Positions 33,129 through 43,206 of a DNA stretch of 64,000 bases are shown piece by piece. The DNA comes from Streptacidiphilus sp041262165 (GTDB lineage Bacteria; Actinomycetota; Actinomycetes; Streptomycetales; Streptomycetaceae). Both the position numbers and the translations under genes were made by a program. A model generated the notes under the pieces. That model ran no database searches, was not told the origin of the DNA, and worked only from the letters and a program-made list of their open reading frames with translations. Every line of letters begins with the position of its first letter. Positions within the stretch are counted from its first letter, which is position 1. The stretch lies in the NCBI RefSeq assembly GCF_041262165.1, contig NZ_JBGCBY010000040.1:1-64000 (forward strand). Direction: 5' to 3'.

Positions 33129-33896
33129 TCAGGCGCCGATGGCGTGCAGTCCGCCGTCGACGTGGACGATCTCGCCCGTGGTCTTGGGGAACCAGTCGGA
33201 GAGCAGCGCGACCACGCCGCGGCCGGCCGGCTCGGGGTCGGTGACGTCCCAGGACAGCGGCGAGCGAACGTTCCAGGTGTCGGCCAGTTGCTCGAACCCG
33301 GGGATGGACTTGGCGGCCATCGACTTGATCGGTCCGGCCGAGACCAGGTTGCAGCGCACGTTCTGCTTGCCGAGGTCACGGGCGAGATAGCGGGAGGTGG
33401 CCTCCAGCGCGGCCTTCGCCGGGCCCATCCAGTCGTACTGCGGCCAGGCGATGGTGGCGTCGAAGGTCAGACCGACCACCGAGCCGCCCTCCTCCATCAG
33501 CGGGAGGCAGGCCATGGTCAGCGACTTCAGCGAGAACGCCGAGACGTGTACGGCCGTTGCGACGGACTCCCACGGGGTGTTCAGGAAGTTGCCCCCCAGG
33601 GCGTCCTGCGGCGCGAAACCGATGGAGTGCACGACGCCGTCCAGACCGCCGAGGTGCTCGCGGACCTGGTCGGCCAGGCCGGCCAGGTGCTCGGCGTTGG
33701 TGACGTCCAACTCCAGGACCTTGGCGGGCTTGGGCAGCTTCCTGGCGATCCGCTCGGTCAGGCTCGGGCGGGGGAAGGCGGTGAGGATGATCTCGGCGCC
33801 CTGCTCCTGTGCCAGCTTCGCGACCTGGAACGCGATGGAGGACTCCATCAGCACTCCGGTGACGAGGATGCGCTTGCCCTCGAGGATTCCACTCAT
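33129..33896 (-). CDS. fabI: Enoyl-[acyl-carrier-protein] reductase
   Basis: A 255-residue FabI/InhA-type reductase, the NADH-dependent last step of fatty-acid elongation. N-terminal SGILEGKRILVTGVLMESSIA carries the variant FabI glycine pattern. The active-site tyrosine and lysine are in the FabI spacing YDWMGPAK (Tyr-x6-Lys). VSAGPIKSMAAKSIPGF and VHVDGGLHAIGA complete the family signature. The frame is open upstream, but ATG 33896 gives the right N-terminus. It starts five bases after the fabG stop, so the two form a fabG-fabI operon. Confidence 0.95.
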   Translation of the reverse strand: MSGILEGKRILVTGVLMESSIAFQVAKLAQEQGAEIILTAFPRPSLTERIARKLPKPAKVLELDVTNAEHLAGLADQVREHLGGLDGVVHSIGFAPQDALGGNFLNTPWESVATAVHVSAFSLKSLTMACLPLMEEGGSVVGLTFDATIAWPQYDWMGPAKAALEATSRYLARDLGKQNVRCNLVSAGPIKSMAAKSIPGFEQLADTWNVRSPLSWDVTDPEPAGRGVVALLSDWFPKTTGEIVHVDGGLHAIGA

Positions 33897-33901
33897 GGTG
33901 A

Positions 33902-34621
33902 TCAGTGACCCATGCCCAATCCGCCGTCGACGGGAATGACGGCTCCGGTGATGTATGCGGCCTCGTCGGAGGAGAGGAAGCGCACGGTGGAGGCGATCTC
34001 GGCCGGCGCGGCGTAACGGCCCAGCGGCACGCCCGAGACGATCTCCGCGCGGCGCTCGTCGCTGAGCACCGCGGTCATGTCCGTGTCGACGAAGCCGGGG
34101 GCGACGACGTTGACGGTGATGTTGCGCGGGCCGAGCTCGCGGGCCAGCGAGCGGGCGAAGCCCACCAGCCCGGCCTTGGACGCGGCGTAGTTCGCCTGGC
34201 CGGGCGACCCGGACAGGCCCACCACGGAGGAGATCAGCACGACCCGGCCGGTGCGGGCCCGCATCATCGTCTTGGAGGCACGCTTCACCACGCGGAAGGC
34301 GCCGGTGAGGTTGGTGTCCAGGACGGAGGTGAAGTCCTCCTCGGTCATGCGCAGCAGCAGCGTGTCCTTGGTGACGCCCGCGTTGGCGACCAGGATCTGG
34401 ACCGGCCCGTGCTCCGCCTCGACCTGCTTGAACGCCTGGTCGACCTGGTCGGAGTCGGTGATGTCGCACCTGACGCCCAGGCAGCCCAGCTGGGTGAGCT
34501 CCTCCGGGGGCTCGCCGGAGCGATAGGTGAAGGCGACCTTGTCACCAGCCTCGGCGAAGGCCCGCGCGATGGCGAGGCCGATGCCCCGGTTGCCTCCGGT
34601 GACGAGAACCGAGCGGCTCAA
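33902..34621 (-). CDS. fabG: 3-oxoacyl-[acyl-carrier-protein] reductase
   Basis: A 239-residue classical FabG. Cofactor motif TGGNRGIG (residues 8-15), NAG motif LVANAGVTKD, catalytic Ser in LISSVVGLSG, and Tyr/Lys in NYAASKAGL. C-terminal SSDEAAYITGAVIPVDGGLGMGH is typical. The start is a rare TTG (34621), supported by AGAGAGGTGG just upstream and by the match to the family N-terminus (SRSVLVTGG). It heads the fabG-fabI unit for type II fatty-acid synthesis. A 19-bp palindrome about 160 bases upstream may regulate it. Confidence 0.95.
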   Translation of the reverse strand: MSRSVLVTGGNRGIGLAIARAFAEAGDKVAFTYRSGEPPEELTQLGCLGVRCDITDSDQVDQAFKQVEAEHGPVQILVANAGVTKDTLLLRMTEEDFTSVLDTNLTGAFRVVKRASKTMMRARTGRVVLISSVVGLSGSPGQANYAASKAGLVGFARSLARELGPRNITVNVVAPGFVDTDMTAVLSDERRAEIVSGVPLGRYAAPAEIASTVRFLSSDEAAYITGAVIPVDGGLGMGH

Positions 34622-34779
34622 AGGTCCACCTCTCTCTACTGGATCTCTGCTGGTCTCTGCCGACTGCCTGTGTCGACAGGCTGCGCACATGGCTGAATGC
34701 ATGCGGCCCGTGCATGGCGACGCTATCCGGATTCGCGCGGCGGCGGCGAATCGGCCACCCACAGCGAGACCGACGCTGA

Positions 34780-34798
34780 ACTGTGGGTTTCCCACAGT
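34780..34798. promoter_or_regulatory. Palindrome upstream of fabG
   Basis: ACTGTGGG-TTT-CCCACAGT, perfect over both 8-bp arms, 159 bases upstream of the fabG start. It could be an operator for a fatty-acid regulator or a hairpin. The sequence gives no way to choose. Confidence 0.45.
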
Positions 34799-34889
34799 GC
34801 GCGAAGGTCGGCCCAGGTACGAGGGCACCGATCCGGCGGAGGGCGGGCACGGCAGAGGGCTCCGGTACGGCAGAGGGCAGGTACGACGG

Positions 34890-34917
34890 AAGGCCCGGTG
34901 CTGATGCACCGGGCCTT
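34890..34917 (-). terminator. Terminator of the initiator tRNA gene
   Basis: AAGGCCCGGTG (34890-34900) pairs perfectly with 34907-34917 across a six-base loop, just downstream of the tRNA on the minus strand. Confidence 0.8.
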
Positions 34918-34928
34918 CTGTCATTGAG

Positions 34929-35002
34929 TAGCGGGGACAGGATTTGAACCTGCGACCTCTGGGTTATGAGCCCAGCGAGCTACCGAGCTGCTCCACCCCG
35001 CG
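34929..35002 (-). tRNA. Initiator tRNA-fMet (anticodon CAU)
   Basis: A 74-nt cloverleaf on the minus strand with acceptor strands CGCGGGG and CCCCGCU, the D arm GAGC...GCUC, anticodon stem-loop CUGGG-CUCAUAA-CCCAG and T arm with GGUUCAAAUCC. Two features mark it as the initiator: the first base pair is mismatched (C1 with U72), and the anticodon stem ends in three consecutive G:C pairs (GGG:CCC). The 3' CCA is not encoded. A hairpin terminator follows. Confidence 0.95.
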
Positions 35003-35196
35003 TCGTTGTGTCCTCACCGTACCCCGGGGGCGACCGGAAAAGCGAATGGGTTGCCGGCGGGCCCGGGCAGCGGCGCTCCGGCGCGGGAAACCTGCCGCGG
35101 GAAAACCTGCTGTGTCGCGGGCGCGTGACAGGGCAGGATGCGAAGCGGTGCCCGGGACCGGGTGCCCGAGTCCGACCGACTTTCGGAAGGTGATTG

Positions 35197-36767
<1,571 letters not shown>

Positions 36768-36768
<1 letters not shown>

Positions 36769-38225
36769 TGTCCGATCGAGAGCTTCGGGGCTTGGCCCCG
36801 CACGAGATCGTCGAGCGCGCTCTCGCGCTGTCCCGTTCGGACGGCTGCATCGTGATCGCCGACGAGGAGTCCAACGCCAACCTTCGCTGGGCGGGCAACG
36901 CGCTGACGACCAACGGCGTGACCCGCGGCCGGACGCTGACCGTGATCGCCACGGTCGACGGCCGGGAGGGCACTGCCTCCGGCGTGGTGTCGCGGGAGGC
37001 GGTGACGCTGGACGAGGTGGAGTCGCTGGTGCGGGCCGCCGAGGCGGCGGCCCGCGAGGCCGGTCCCGCCGAGGACGCGCAGCCGCTGGTCCAGCCGTAC
37101 GGGCAGCAGTCCGCGGACTTCACTGCCGCTCCCGCCGAGACCGGCGTGGACGTCTTCGCCGACTTCGCCCCGGCGCTGGGCGAGTCCTTCGCGCGTGCCG
37201 GGAAGAGCGGCCGGCTGCTCTACGGCTTCGCCAACCACTCGATGACCTCCAGCTACCTCGGCAGCTCCACCGGTCTGCGGCTACGCCATGACCAGCCCAC
37301 CGGCACGGTCGAGCTCAACGCCAAGACCGCCGACCTGGCCGCGTCGGCCTGGGCCGGCGCGGCCACCCGCGACTTCCGGGACGTGGACCCGGGCGCGCTG
37401 GAGGAGCAGCTCGCGCAGCGTCTCCGCTGGGCGGAACGGCGCGTCGACCTGCCCGCAGGTCGGTACGAGACGCTGCTGCCGCCGTCGGCGCTGGCCGATC
37501 TGATGATCTACATGAGCTGGTCGGCGGGAGGCCGGGACGCGGCGGAGGGCCGCACGGTCTTCTCCAAGCCGGGCGGGGGCACCCGGCTGGGCGACCAGTT
37601 GTCGCCGCTGCCGCTGACCCTGCGCAGCGACCCGGCGTACCCGCAGTTGGAGTCGTCCCCGTTCGTGATCGCGCACGCCTCCGGCGGCGACACCTCGGCC
37701 TTCGACAACGGGCTGGCACTGGAACCGACGGACTGGCTGCGCGACGGCCGGCTGGCGAACCTGACGACGACCCGCCACTCGGCGGGGCTGACCGGGCTGC
37801 CGGTGCGTCCGGCCCCGGGGAATCTCATCCTTGAAGGTCCCAGCCTTGAAGGTCCCAGCCCGGCGAGCAGCGCCACAGGCGACGGTCAGGCTTCCGCGCC
37901 CACGCTGGAGCAGATGGTCGCGAGCACCGAGCGGGGCCTGCTGCTGACCTGCCTCTGGTACATCCGCGAGGTGGACCCGGCGACGCTGCTGCTCACCGGG
38001 CTGACCCGGGACGGCGTCTATCTGGTGGAGAACGGCGAGGTCACCGGGGCGGTCAACAACTTCCGCTTCAACGAGTCGCCGGTGGACCTGCTGGGTCGGA
38101 TCACCGAGGTGGGACCGACGGAGCGCTGCCTGCCGCGCGAGTGGAGCGACTGGTTCACCCGGGCGGCGATGCCGCCGGTGCGGATCCCGGACTTCAACAT
38201 GAGTTCGGTGAGCCAGGCGTCCTGA
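36768..38225 (+). CDS. TldE/PmbA-family partner protein
   Basis: A 485-residue TldE-type subunit, paired with TldD but lacking the HExxxH zinc helix. Family features are the N-terminal EIVERALALSRSDGCIVIADE, the SMTSSYLGSSTGLRLRH block, ERGLLLTCLWYIREVDPATLL and GRITEVGPTERCLPREW, ending with IPDFNMSSVSQAS. CAGGAGG lies ten bases before ATG 36768, which overlaps the tldD stop. A 15-bp tandem duplication at 37830-37859 inserts LEGPSLEGPS in a loop after PAPGNLI. The frame is open far upstream, but that is a high-GC artefact. Confidence 0.92.
37830..37859. repeat. 15-bp perfect tandem duplication inside tldE
   Basis: CTTGAAGGTCCCAGC at 37830-37844 is repeated exactly at 37845-37859, in frame, duplicating LEGPS. 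Confidence 0.95.
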
Positions 38226-38274
38226 GCCCTCGTTCCGACCCCTCGCGCGGGACTGGGGGGACGGCTGATCGCCA

Positions 38275-38319
38275 CCGGGGCGCCTGCGGGGAGAAATCCT
38301 TCGAAAGCAGGCGCCCCGG
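38275..38319 (+). terminator. Terminator after the tldD-tldE operon
   Basis: CCGGGGCGCCTGC (38275-38287) pairs perfectly over 13 bp with 38307-38319; the loop contains an A/T-richer stretch. Confidence 0.8.
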
Positions 38320-38356
38320 CGGTTCCGGCCGGTGGCGGGCGGCGTACGGTGACGAC

Positions 38357-38701
38357 ATGCGGAAGTCGAAGGACAGGTCCGGGGTCATCCGGATCACGGG
38401 TGCGCGGTCGAGTCTGACCGAGGATGTGCGCCGCCGTCAGCGCCGCTACATGATCTCGATGGCGGTCCGGACAGTGTGCGTGATCCTGGCCGTGGTGCTC
38501 TGGAAGGAGTCCCGGATCGTCGCGATCATCGCGCTGATCGGTGGGACTTTCATCCCCTACGTGGCCGTGGTGATCGCCAACGCCGGGCGGGAGAACGCCC
38601 CGGGACTGCCGGACAGCTTCGTCGGGCACCAGCCGCCGCCGATGGTCGGACCCGGCTTGCAGACGACGAACTCCCCTGCCGCGCCTCCCGGCCAGGGCTG
38701 A
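38357..38701 (+). CDS. DUF3099-family membrane protein
   Basis: A 114-residue protein of the actinobacterial DUF3099 type: basic N-terminus (ITGARSSLTEDVRRRQRRYM), two adjoining hydrophobic helices (ISMAVRTVCVILAVVLW and IVAIIALIGGTFIPYVAVVIA), and a disordered tail. Two-helix hairpin topology with both ends in the cytoplasm is likely. Function is unknown. It has its own start region after the tldE terminator, with only a weak ribosome site. Confidence 0.88.
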   Translation: MRKSKDRSGVIRITGARSSLTEDVRRRQRRYMISMAVRTVCVILAVVLWKESRIVAIIALIGGTFIPYVAVVIANAGRENAPGLPDSFVGHQPPPMVGPGLQTTNSPAAPPGQG

Positions 38702-38846
38702 CGGACCGTACGCACACAGGCTGTTCACGGCCTTGGCGGAGTCCTAAACCAAGCTCAACAAGATTCCAATCGTTCTCCGGTTCACAGCCCCGGCTCGCGT
38801 GCAATACTGCCTACGCGCTCCGCATCCCCCGTCGGAGCGATGGACT

Positions 38847-38882
38847 GATGCCGGGTGGCTCCCCCCGTGGCTGCCCGGCATC
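38847..38882. promoter_or_regulatory. Hairpin upstream of the 71-residue Cys/His protein gene
   Basis: GATGCCGGG (38847-38855) pairs with 38874-38882 across an 18-base loop, 42 bases before the next start codon. It could be a terminator of the DUF3099 gene or a leader structure. Confidence 0.45.
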
Positions 38883-38924
38883 GCCATGTCTGCGGCGAGG
38901 GGATCCAACGGTGATACTTCAGGG

Positions 38925-39140
38925 ATGAGCACCGAGATCCCGCACTGTTCCGCGAAGGGCTGCCGCCAGGTCGCCGTCTGGGTTCTGGCGTGGAACAACC
39001 CCAAGCTGCACACGCCCGAGCGCCGCAAGACCTGGCTGGCGTGCGAGGAGCACAGGGAGTACCTGTCGCAGTTCCTCGACCTCCGGGGCTTCCTGAAGGA
39101 CGTGGTCCCGTTCGCGGACTGGACGCCGGTCGAGAGCTGA
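38925..39140 (+). CDS. Conserved 71-residue Cys/His protein
   Basis: A small conserved streptomycete protein. The sequence HCSAKGCRQVAVWVLAWNNP followed by LACEEHREYLSQFLDLRGF places three Cys and two His in an arrangement that could bind one zinc (CxxxxC, then CxxH). Homologues are sometimes labelled acetone carboxylase in databases as I recall, but nothing in this sequence supports that activity. GGG precedes the ATG closely. The function is unknown. Confidence 0.82.
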   Translation: MSTEIPHCSAKGCRQVAVWVLAWNNPKLHTPERRKTWLACEEHREYLSQFLDLRGFLKDVVPFADWTPVES

Positions 39141-39171
39141 CCGCCCGTCGGTCCGGGCCGGCAGGCCGCGC

Positions 39172-39231
39172 TCGGGGTCAGCCCGGATCGGAGTCAGCCC
39201 GGATCGGGATCAGCCGGGATCGGGGTCAGCC
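39172..39231. repeat. 16-bp tandem repeat (about 3.7 units) at the moaA 3' end
   Basis: Units TCGGGGTCAGCCCGGA, TCGGAGTCAGCCCGGA and TCGGGATCAGCCGGGA at 39172, 39188 and 39204, then a partial unit at 39220. The moaA stop codon (39226-39228) is inside the last unit. Confidence 0.9.
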
Positions 39232-40242
39232 ACCGATGGCGGACATGGGGCGCTCGGGCTGGGCGAAGTCCGGGTTGTCGATGCCGGCGCCGGCCTTCTT
39301 GCCCCACATCGCCTTGCGCCACAGTTCGGCGATCTCCAGATCACTGCCGCCCTCGCGCAGGGCGCCGCGCAGGTCGGTCTCACTCGTGGCGAACAGGCAG
39401 TTGCGGATCTGGCCGTCGGCGGTCAGCCGGGTGCGGTCACAGGCCCGGCAGAACGGCCGGGTCACACTCGCGATCACCCCGACCCGCGCCGGGGCGCCGT
39501 CGGCGGCGGTGAAGCCCTCCACCAGCCAGCGCTCGGCCGGCGCCGCCCCACGGCGCTCGTCAGGCTCGGGAACCAGCGTGAAGCGCTCGCTCAACAGGGC
39601 CAGGATCTCCTCGGCGGTGACCATCGTGGACCGGTCCCAGCCGTGCTGCGCGTCCAACGGCATCTGCTCGATGAATCGCAACTCGTAACCGCGCTCCAGA
39701 CACCAGCCCAGCAAATCCGCCGCCTGGCCGTCGTTGACCCCGCGCATCAGCACCGTGTTCACCTTGACCGGCCGCAGCCCCGCCGCATCGGCCGCGGCCA
39801 GCCCGGCTATCACATCCGGCAGGCGATCGCGGCGCGTCAGCGTGTGGAAGGTCTCGCGGTCCAAGGTGTCCAGGGAGACGTTGACCCGGTCCAGACCCGC
39901 CTCGCGCAGCGCGGTGGCGGTGCGGGCGAGACCGATGCCGTTGGTGGTCAATGACAGCTCCGGGCGGGGCGTCAACTGCGCGCACGCGGCCACGATCCCC
40001 ACCACCCCCGGGCGCACCAGCGGCTCCCCGCCGGTGAAGCGGACCTCGCTCACGCCCAGGTCGGCCACCGCGATCCGCACCAGCCGCACGATCTCCGCAT
40101 CGGTCAGCAACTGCGGCTTGGGCAGCCACGCCAGCCCCTGCTCGGGCATGCAGTACGTGCAACGCAGATTGCAGCGGTCGGTCAACGAGACCCGCAGATC
40201 CACCGCCCGGCGCCCGAACGTGTCGATCAGCACGGCATGCAC
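39226..40242 (-). CDS. moaA: GTP 3',8-cyclase (molybdenum cofactor biosynthesis)
   Basis: A 338-residue radical SAM enzyme that starts molybdopterin synthesis from GTP. The N-terminal [4Fe-4S] motif is CNLRCTYC in SLTDRCNLRCTYCMPEQG, followed by VRFTGGEPLVRPGVVGI. The second, C-terminal cluster is in VTRPFCRACDRTRLTADGQIRNC. The protein ends in Gly-Gly, as active MoaA does. No other moa genes are adjacent. Its 3' end runs into a tandem repeat array, so the last residues could be variable between strains. Confidence 0.96.
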   Translation of the reverse strand: MHAVLIDTFGRRAVDLRVSLTDRCNLRCTYCMPEQGLAWLPKPQLLTDAEIVRLVRIAVADLGVSEVRFTGGEPLVRPGVVGIVAACAQLTPRPELSLTTNGIGLARTATALREAGLDRVNVSLDTLDRETFHTLTRRDRLPDVIAGLAAADAAGLRPVKVNTVLMRGVNDGQAADLLGWCLERGYELRFIEQMPLDAQHGWDRSTMVTAEEILALLSERFTLVPEPDERRGAAPAERWLVEGFTAADGAPARVGVIASVTRPFCRACDRTRLTADGQIRNCLFATSETDLRGALREGGSDLEIAELWRKAMWGKKAGAGIDNPDFAQPERPMSAIGG

Positions 40243-40447
40243 CTCCCCAGGTATGGCACCAGCCTAGTCGCGATCGCCGACAGCCCCGGCGAGCGAAGGC
40301 TCCCACTCCGACGGGCGTGGAGTTTTGTCGACGAAGTTCTGTAGCGATTGGCGATCCAGACCGCTACCCGGCGCGGGTGCGGTCGTTGTACGGGTGGAAC
40401 CCCTTCGAGTGCGCACCGTCCTTGTCGGACACCTGCGGAGGCTTGTC

Positions 40448-40633
40448 ATGCCCACACGCAACCCATTTTCAGAGCTCGAGCCGCGGAGACGCCCGTTCGG
40501 CGCGGTACGGCTGGCGCAACCGGTACCGCCTGCACCGGCACCGGAGGTGGCCCACCCGCTGCCGTCCCGGCAGCTGGGCCCCTCCGTCCCGCTGCCCGTC
40601 CTCAGCATCAAGACCCTGCGCCGCCTGCCATAG
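40448..40633 (+). CDS. 61-residue Pro/Arg-rich small protein
   Basis: A short gene with an excellent ribosome site (GGAGG six bases before ATG 40448). The product starts MPTRNPFSELEPRRRPFG and is Pro-rich (LAQPVPPAPAPEVAHPLPSR), ending LSIKTLRRLP, with no cysteine and no membrane segment. I do not recognise it. It stands between moaA (divergent) and the CoA-transferase gene (same strand, 98 bases downstream). The clean ribosome site is the main argument that it is real. Confidence 0.6.
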   Translation: MPTRNPFSELEPRRRPFGAVRLAQPVPPAPAPEVAHPLPSRQLGPSVPLPVLSIKTLRRLP

Positions 40634-40731
40634 CCGAGACGTCCGGTCCAGGTGGCGGAACTCACCGGCACGGCCTATTCCACGGGTCGTGGCGATCTTG
40701 GAATCATGGACACCCCCAAGGGAGGTGAACC

Positions 40732-41997
40732 GTGCCCGACTCCGCCGCGCCCCGCCGAGCCGCCGCGCCGCTGGACGGCATCCTGGTCGCCGACTTCAGC
40801 CGGGTGCTCGCCGGGCCGCTCGCCACCGCCACCCTGGCCGACCTCGGCGCGACCGTCGTCAAGGTCGAGCGTCCGGGCAGCGGCGACGACACCCGCGCCT
40901 GGGGCCCGCCCTTCGTGGACGGCACCGCCGCCTACTTCGACGCCGCCAACCGCAGCAAGCAGGGCCTCACCCTCGACCTGGCCGACCCCGCCGACGCGGG
41001 CGCGGCCCGCGAACTGGCCCGCCGCGCCGACATCCTGGTCGAGAACTTCCGCCCCGGCTCCCTCGCCCGCTACGGTCTGGACGCCGCCTCGACCCTCGCC
41101 GCGAACCCCGGCCTGGTCTACTGCTCGATCAGCGGCTTCGGCAGCGGCAGCGACCTTCCCGGCTACGACTTCGTGGTACAGGCCGTCGGCGGGCTGATGA
41201 GCATCACCGGGGAGCCGGACGGCGAGCCGCACAAGGTCGGCGTCGCGCTGGTGGACGTGCTCACCGCGAAGGACGCGGTCACCGCGATCCTGGCCGCGCT
41301 GCGGCACCGGGACCGTACCGGCGAGGGACAGCTGGTCGAGGTCAACCTGCTCTCCAGCCTGCTCGGTTCGCTCGCCAACCAGGCCGCCGGCTACCTCGCC
41401 ACCGGCCTCGCCCCGAGGGCTATGGGCAACCAGCACCCCAGCATCGCCCCGTACGAGACGCTGCATTGCGGGCCGAGCGGGGCGGGCGGGCCGAGCGGGT
41501 CGAACGGGCCGCGCGAACTCCTGGCCGTGGCCTGCGGCAACGACGGACAGTTCCGCGCCCTGGCCAAAGCCGTCGCCGTCCCCCGGCTCGCCGAGGACCC
41601 GCGCTTCGCGACGAACGCCGAGCGGGTCCGCAACCGCCCCGCGCTCGTCGCCGCCCTGGAGTCCGCGCTCGCCGCCCACCCCGCCGCCCACTGGCAGCGG
41701 CGGCTCACCGAGGCCGGCGTCCCCTGCGGCCCGGTGAACGATCTCGCCGGGGCCTTCGCCCTCGCGGACGAGCTGGGCCTGCACCCCGTCGTCGAGGTCG
41801 GCCCGGGCCGTGTCCCGCAGGTCCGCAGCCCGCTGCGGCTGTCCGCGACGCCCGTCCGTCCGCCCGTCGCACCGCCCCGGCTGGGGCAGCACGACGAGGC
41901 CCTGCGCGCCTGGCTGATGTCCGACCCGGACGTTTCTCCTCTCGCCGACTCCGTTCCCGACCCGCCCTCTCCGCACCGACCCGAGGTTCCGCGATGA
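40732..41997 (+). CDS. CaiB/BaiF (class III) CoA-transferase, glutarate-type candidate
   Basis: A 421-residue family III CoA-transferase. N-terminal LDGILVADFSRVLAGPLATATL, LADLGATVVKVERPGSGDDTR, DILVENFRPGSLARYGL and YCSISGFGSGS are hallmarks, with the catalytic aspartate in VGVALVDVLTAKDA. GTG start with GGGAGGTGA upstream. Its stop overlaps the start of an acyl-CoA dehydrogenase resembling glutaryl-CoA dehydrogenase (ATGA), so it may be the GcdG-type succinyl-CoA:glutarate CoA-transferase that feeds that enzyme. The substrate is inferred from the pairing only. Confidence 0.9.
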   Translation: MPDSAAPRRAAAPLDGILVADFSRVLAGPLATATLADLGATVVKVERPGSGDDTRAWGPPFVDGTAAYFDAANRSKQGLTLDLADPADAGAARELARRADILVENFRPGSLARYGLDAASTLAANPGLVYCSISGFGSGSDLPGYDFVVQAVGGLMSITGEPDGEPHKVGVALVDVLTAKDAVTAILAALRHRDRTGEGQLVEVNLLSSLLGSLANQAAGYLATGLAPRAMGNQHPSIAPYETLHCGPSGAGGPSGSNGPRELLAVACGNDGQFRALAKAVAVPRLAEDPRFATNAERVRNRPALVAALESALAAHPAAHWQRRLTEAGVPCGPVNDLAGAFALADELGLHPVVEVGPGRVPQVRSPLRLSATPVRPPVAPPRLGQHDEALRAWLMSDPDVSPLADSVPDPPSPHRPEVPR

Positions 41998-43172
41998 CAA
42001 AGACCACGCTCGACCCCCGCGACCCGCTCGGCTTCGACGAGCTCTTCGACGCCGAGGACCTGGCCGTCCGCGACACCGTCCGGGCCTGGTGCAACGACCG
42101 GGTGATGCCGCACATCGCCGACTGGTACGAGCGCGGCGAGCTGCCCGAGGTCCGCGAGCTGGCCCGCGAGCTGGGTGCCATCGGCGCGCTCGGCATGCAC
42201 CTCGAGGGCTACGGCTGCGCCGGCGCCAGTGCGGTCCAGTACGGCCTGGCCTGCCTGGAGTTGGAAGCCGCGGACTCCGGGCTGCGGTCCCTGGTCTCGG
42301 TCCAGGGCTCGCTGGCGATGTACGCGATCCACCGCTGGGGCTCCGAGGAGCACCGCCTGCGGTGGCTGCCCGGAATGGCGGCTGGGGAGATCATCGGCTG
42401 CTTCGGTCTGACCGAGCCCGACCACGGCTCCGACCCGGCGTCCATGCGTACCCACGCCAAGCGCGAGGGCTCGGACTGGGTGCTGAACGGGCGCAAGATG
42501 TGGATCACCAACGGCTCCGTCGCCGGGGTCGCCGTGGTCTGGGCGCAGACCGACGAGGGCATCCGCGGCTTCGTCGTCCCGACCGACGCCCCGGGTTTCT
42601 CCGCCCCGGAGATCAAGCACAAGGCCTCGCTGCGCGCCTCGGTGACCAGCGAGCTCGTGCTCGACAACGTGCGGCTTCCGGCTGAGGCCGCGCTCCCCGA
42701 GGTCCGCGGCCTCAAGGGCCCGCTGAGCTGCCTCAACCAGGCCCGCTACGGCATTGTCTGGGGCGCGCTGGGCGCGGCCCGCAGCTGCCTGGAGGCCGCC
42801 CGCGAGTACAGCATCACCCGCGAGCAGTTCGGCCGGCCCATCGGCGGCTTCCAGCTCACCCAGGCCAAGCTCGCCGACATGTCCCTGGAGCTCAACAAGG
42901 GCCTGCTGCTGGCCCTGCACCTGGGCCGCCGGATGGACGCGGGGACGCTGCGCCCCGAGCAGGTCAGCTACGGCAAGCTCAACAACGTGCGCGAGGCCAT
43001 CGAGATCGCCCGCACCGCCCGGACCATCCTCGGCGCCAACGGCATCAGCTTCGAGTACCCGGTGATGCGCCACGCCGCCAACCTGGAGAGCGTGCTGACC
43101 TACGAGGGCACGGTGGAGATGCACCAACTGGTCATCGGCCAGGCCCTGACCGGCCAGTCCGCCTTCCGTTGA
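41994..43172 (+). CDS. Acyl-CoA dehydrogenase, glutaryl-CoA dehydrogenase-like
   Basis: A 392-residue flavin acyl-CoA dehydrogenase. GCFGLTEPDHGSDPASMRT is the glutaryl-CoA-type FAD/substrate block, followed by WVLNGRKMWITNGSVAGVAVVWA. The catalytic base glutamate is in the C-terminal VLTYEGTVEMHQLVIG. Glutaryl-CoA dehydrogenase oxidises and decarboxylates glutaryl-CoA to crotonyl-CoA in lysine and glutarate breakdown. ATG 41994 overlaps the upstream CoA-transferase stop by four bases. The long upstream open frame is a high-GC artefact. Glutaryl-CoA specificity is likely, but not proven by sequence. Confidence 0.92.
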   Translation: MTKTTLDPRDPLGFDELFDAEDLAVRDTVRAWCNDRVMPHIADWYERGELPEVRELARELGAIGALGMHLEGYGCAGASAVQYGLACLELEAADSGLRSLVSVQGSLAMYAIHRWGSEEHRLRWLPGMAAGEIIGCFGLTEPDHGSDPASMRTHAKREGSDWVLNGRKMWITNGSVAGVAVVWAQTDEGIRGFVVPTDAPGFSAPEIKHKASLRASVTSELVLDNVRLPAEAALPEVRGLKGPLSCLNQARYGIVWGALGAARSCLEAAREYSITREQFGRPIGGFQLTQAKLADMSLELNKGLLLALHLGRRMDAGTLRPEQVSYGKLNNVREAIEIARTARTILGANGISFEYPVMRHAANLESVLTYEGTVEMHQLVIGQALTGQSAFR

Positions 43173-43206
43173 CGGACCGACCGGCCAGGGACGCGGGGGC
43201 ACCCTC

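Larger units (their letters stand above)
34622..34928. other. Intergenic region between fabG and the initiator tRNA
   Basis: About 300 bases without a gene. It contains the fabG promoter region, a 19-bp palindrome (34780-34798) and the tRNA terminator (34890-34917). Confidence 0.7.

Noticed and set aside
34929..35002. The initiator tRNA as an integration site
   Set aside because: No duplicated tRNA 3' end or integrase gene is near it. The only element in the window uses the MHYT gene.
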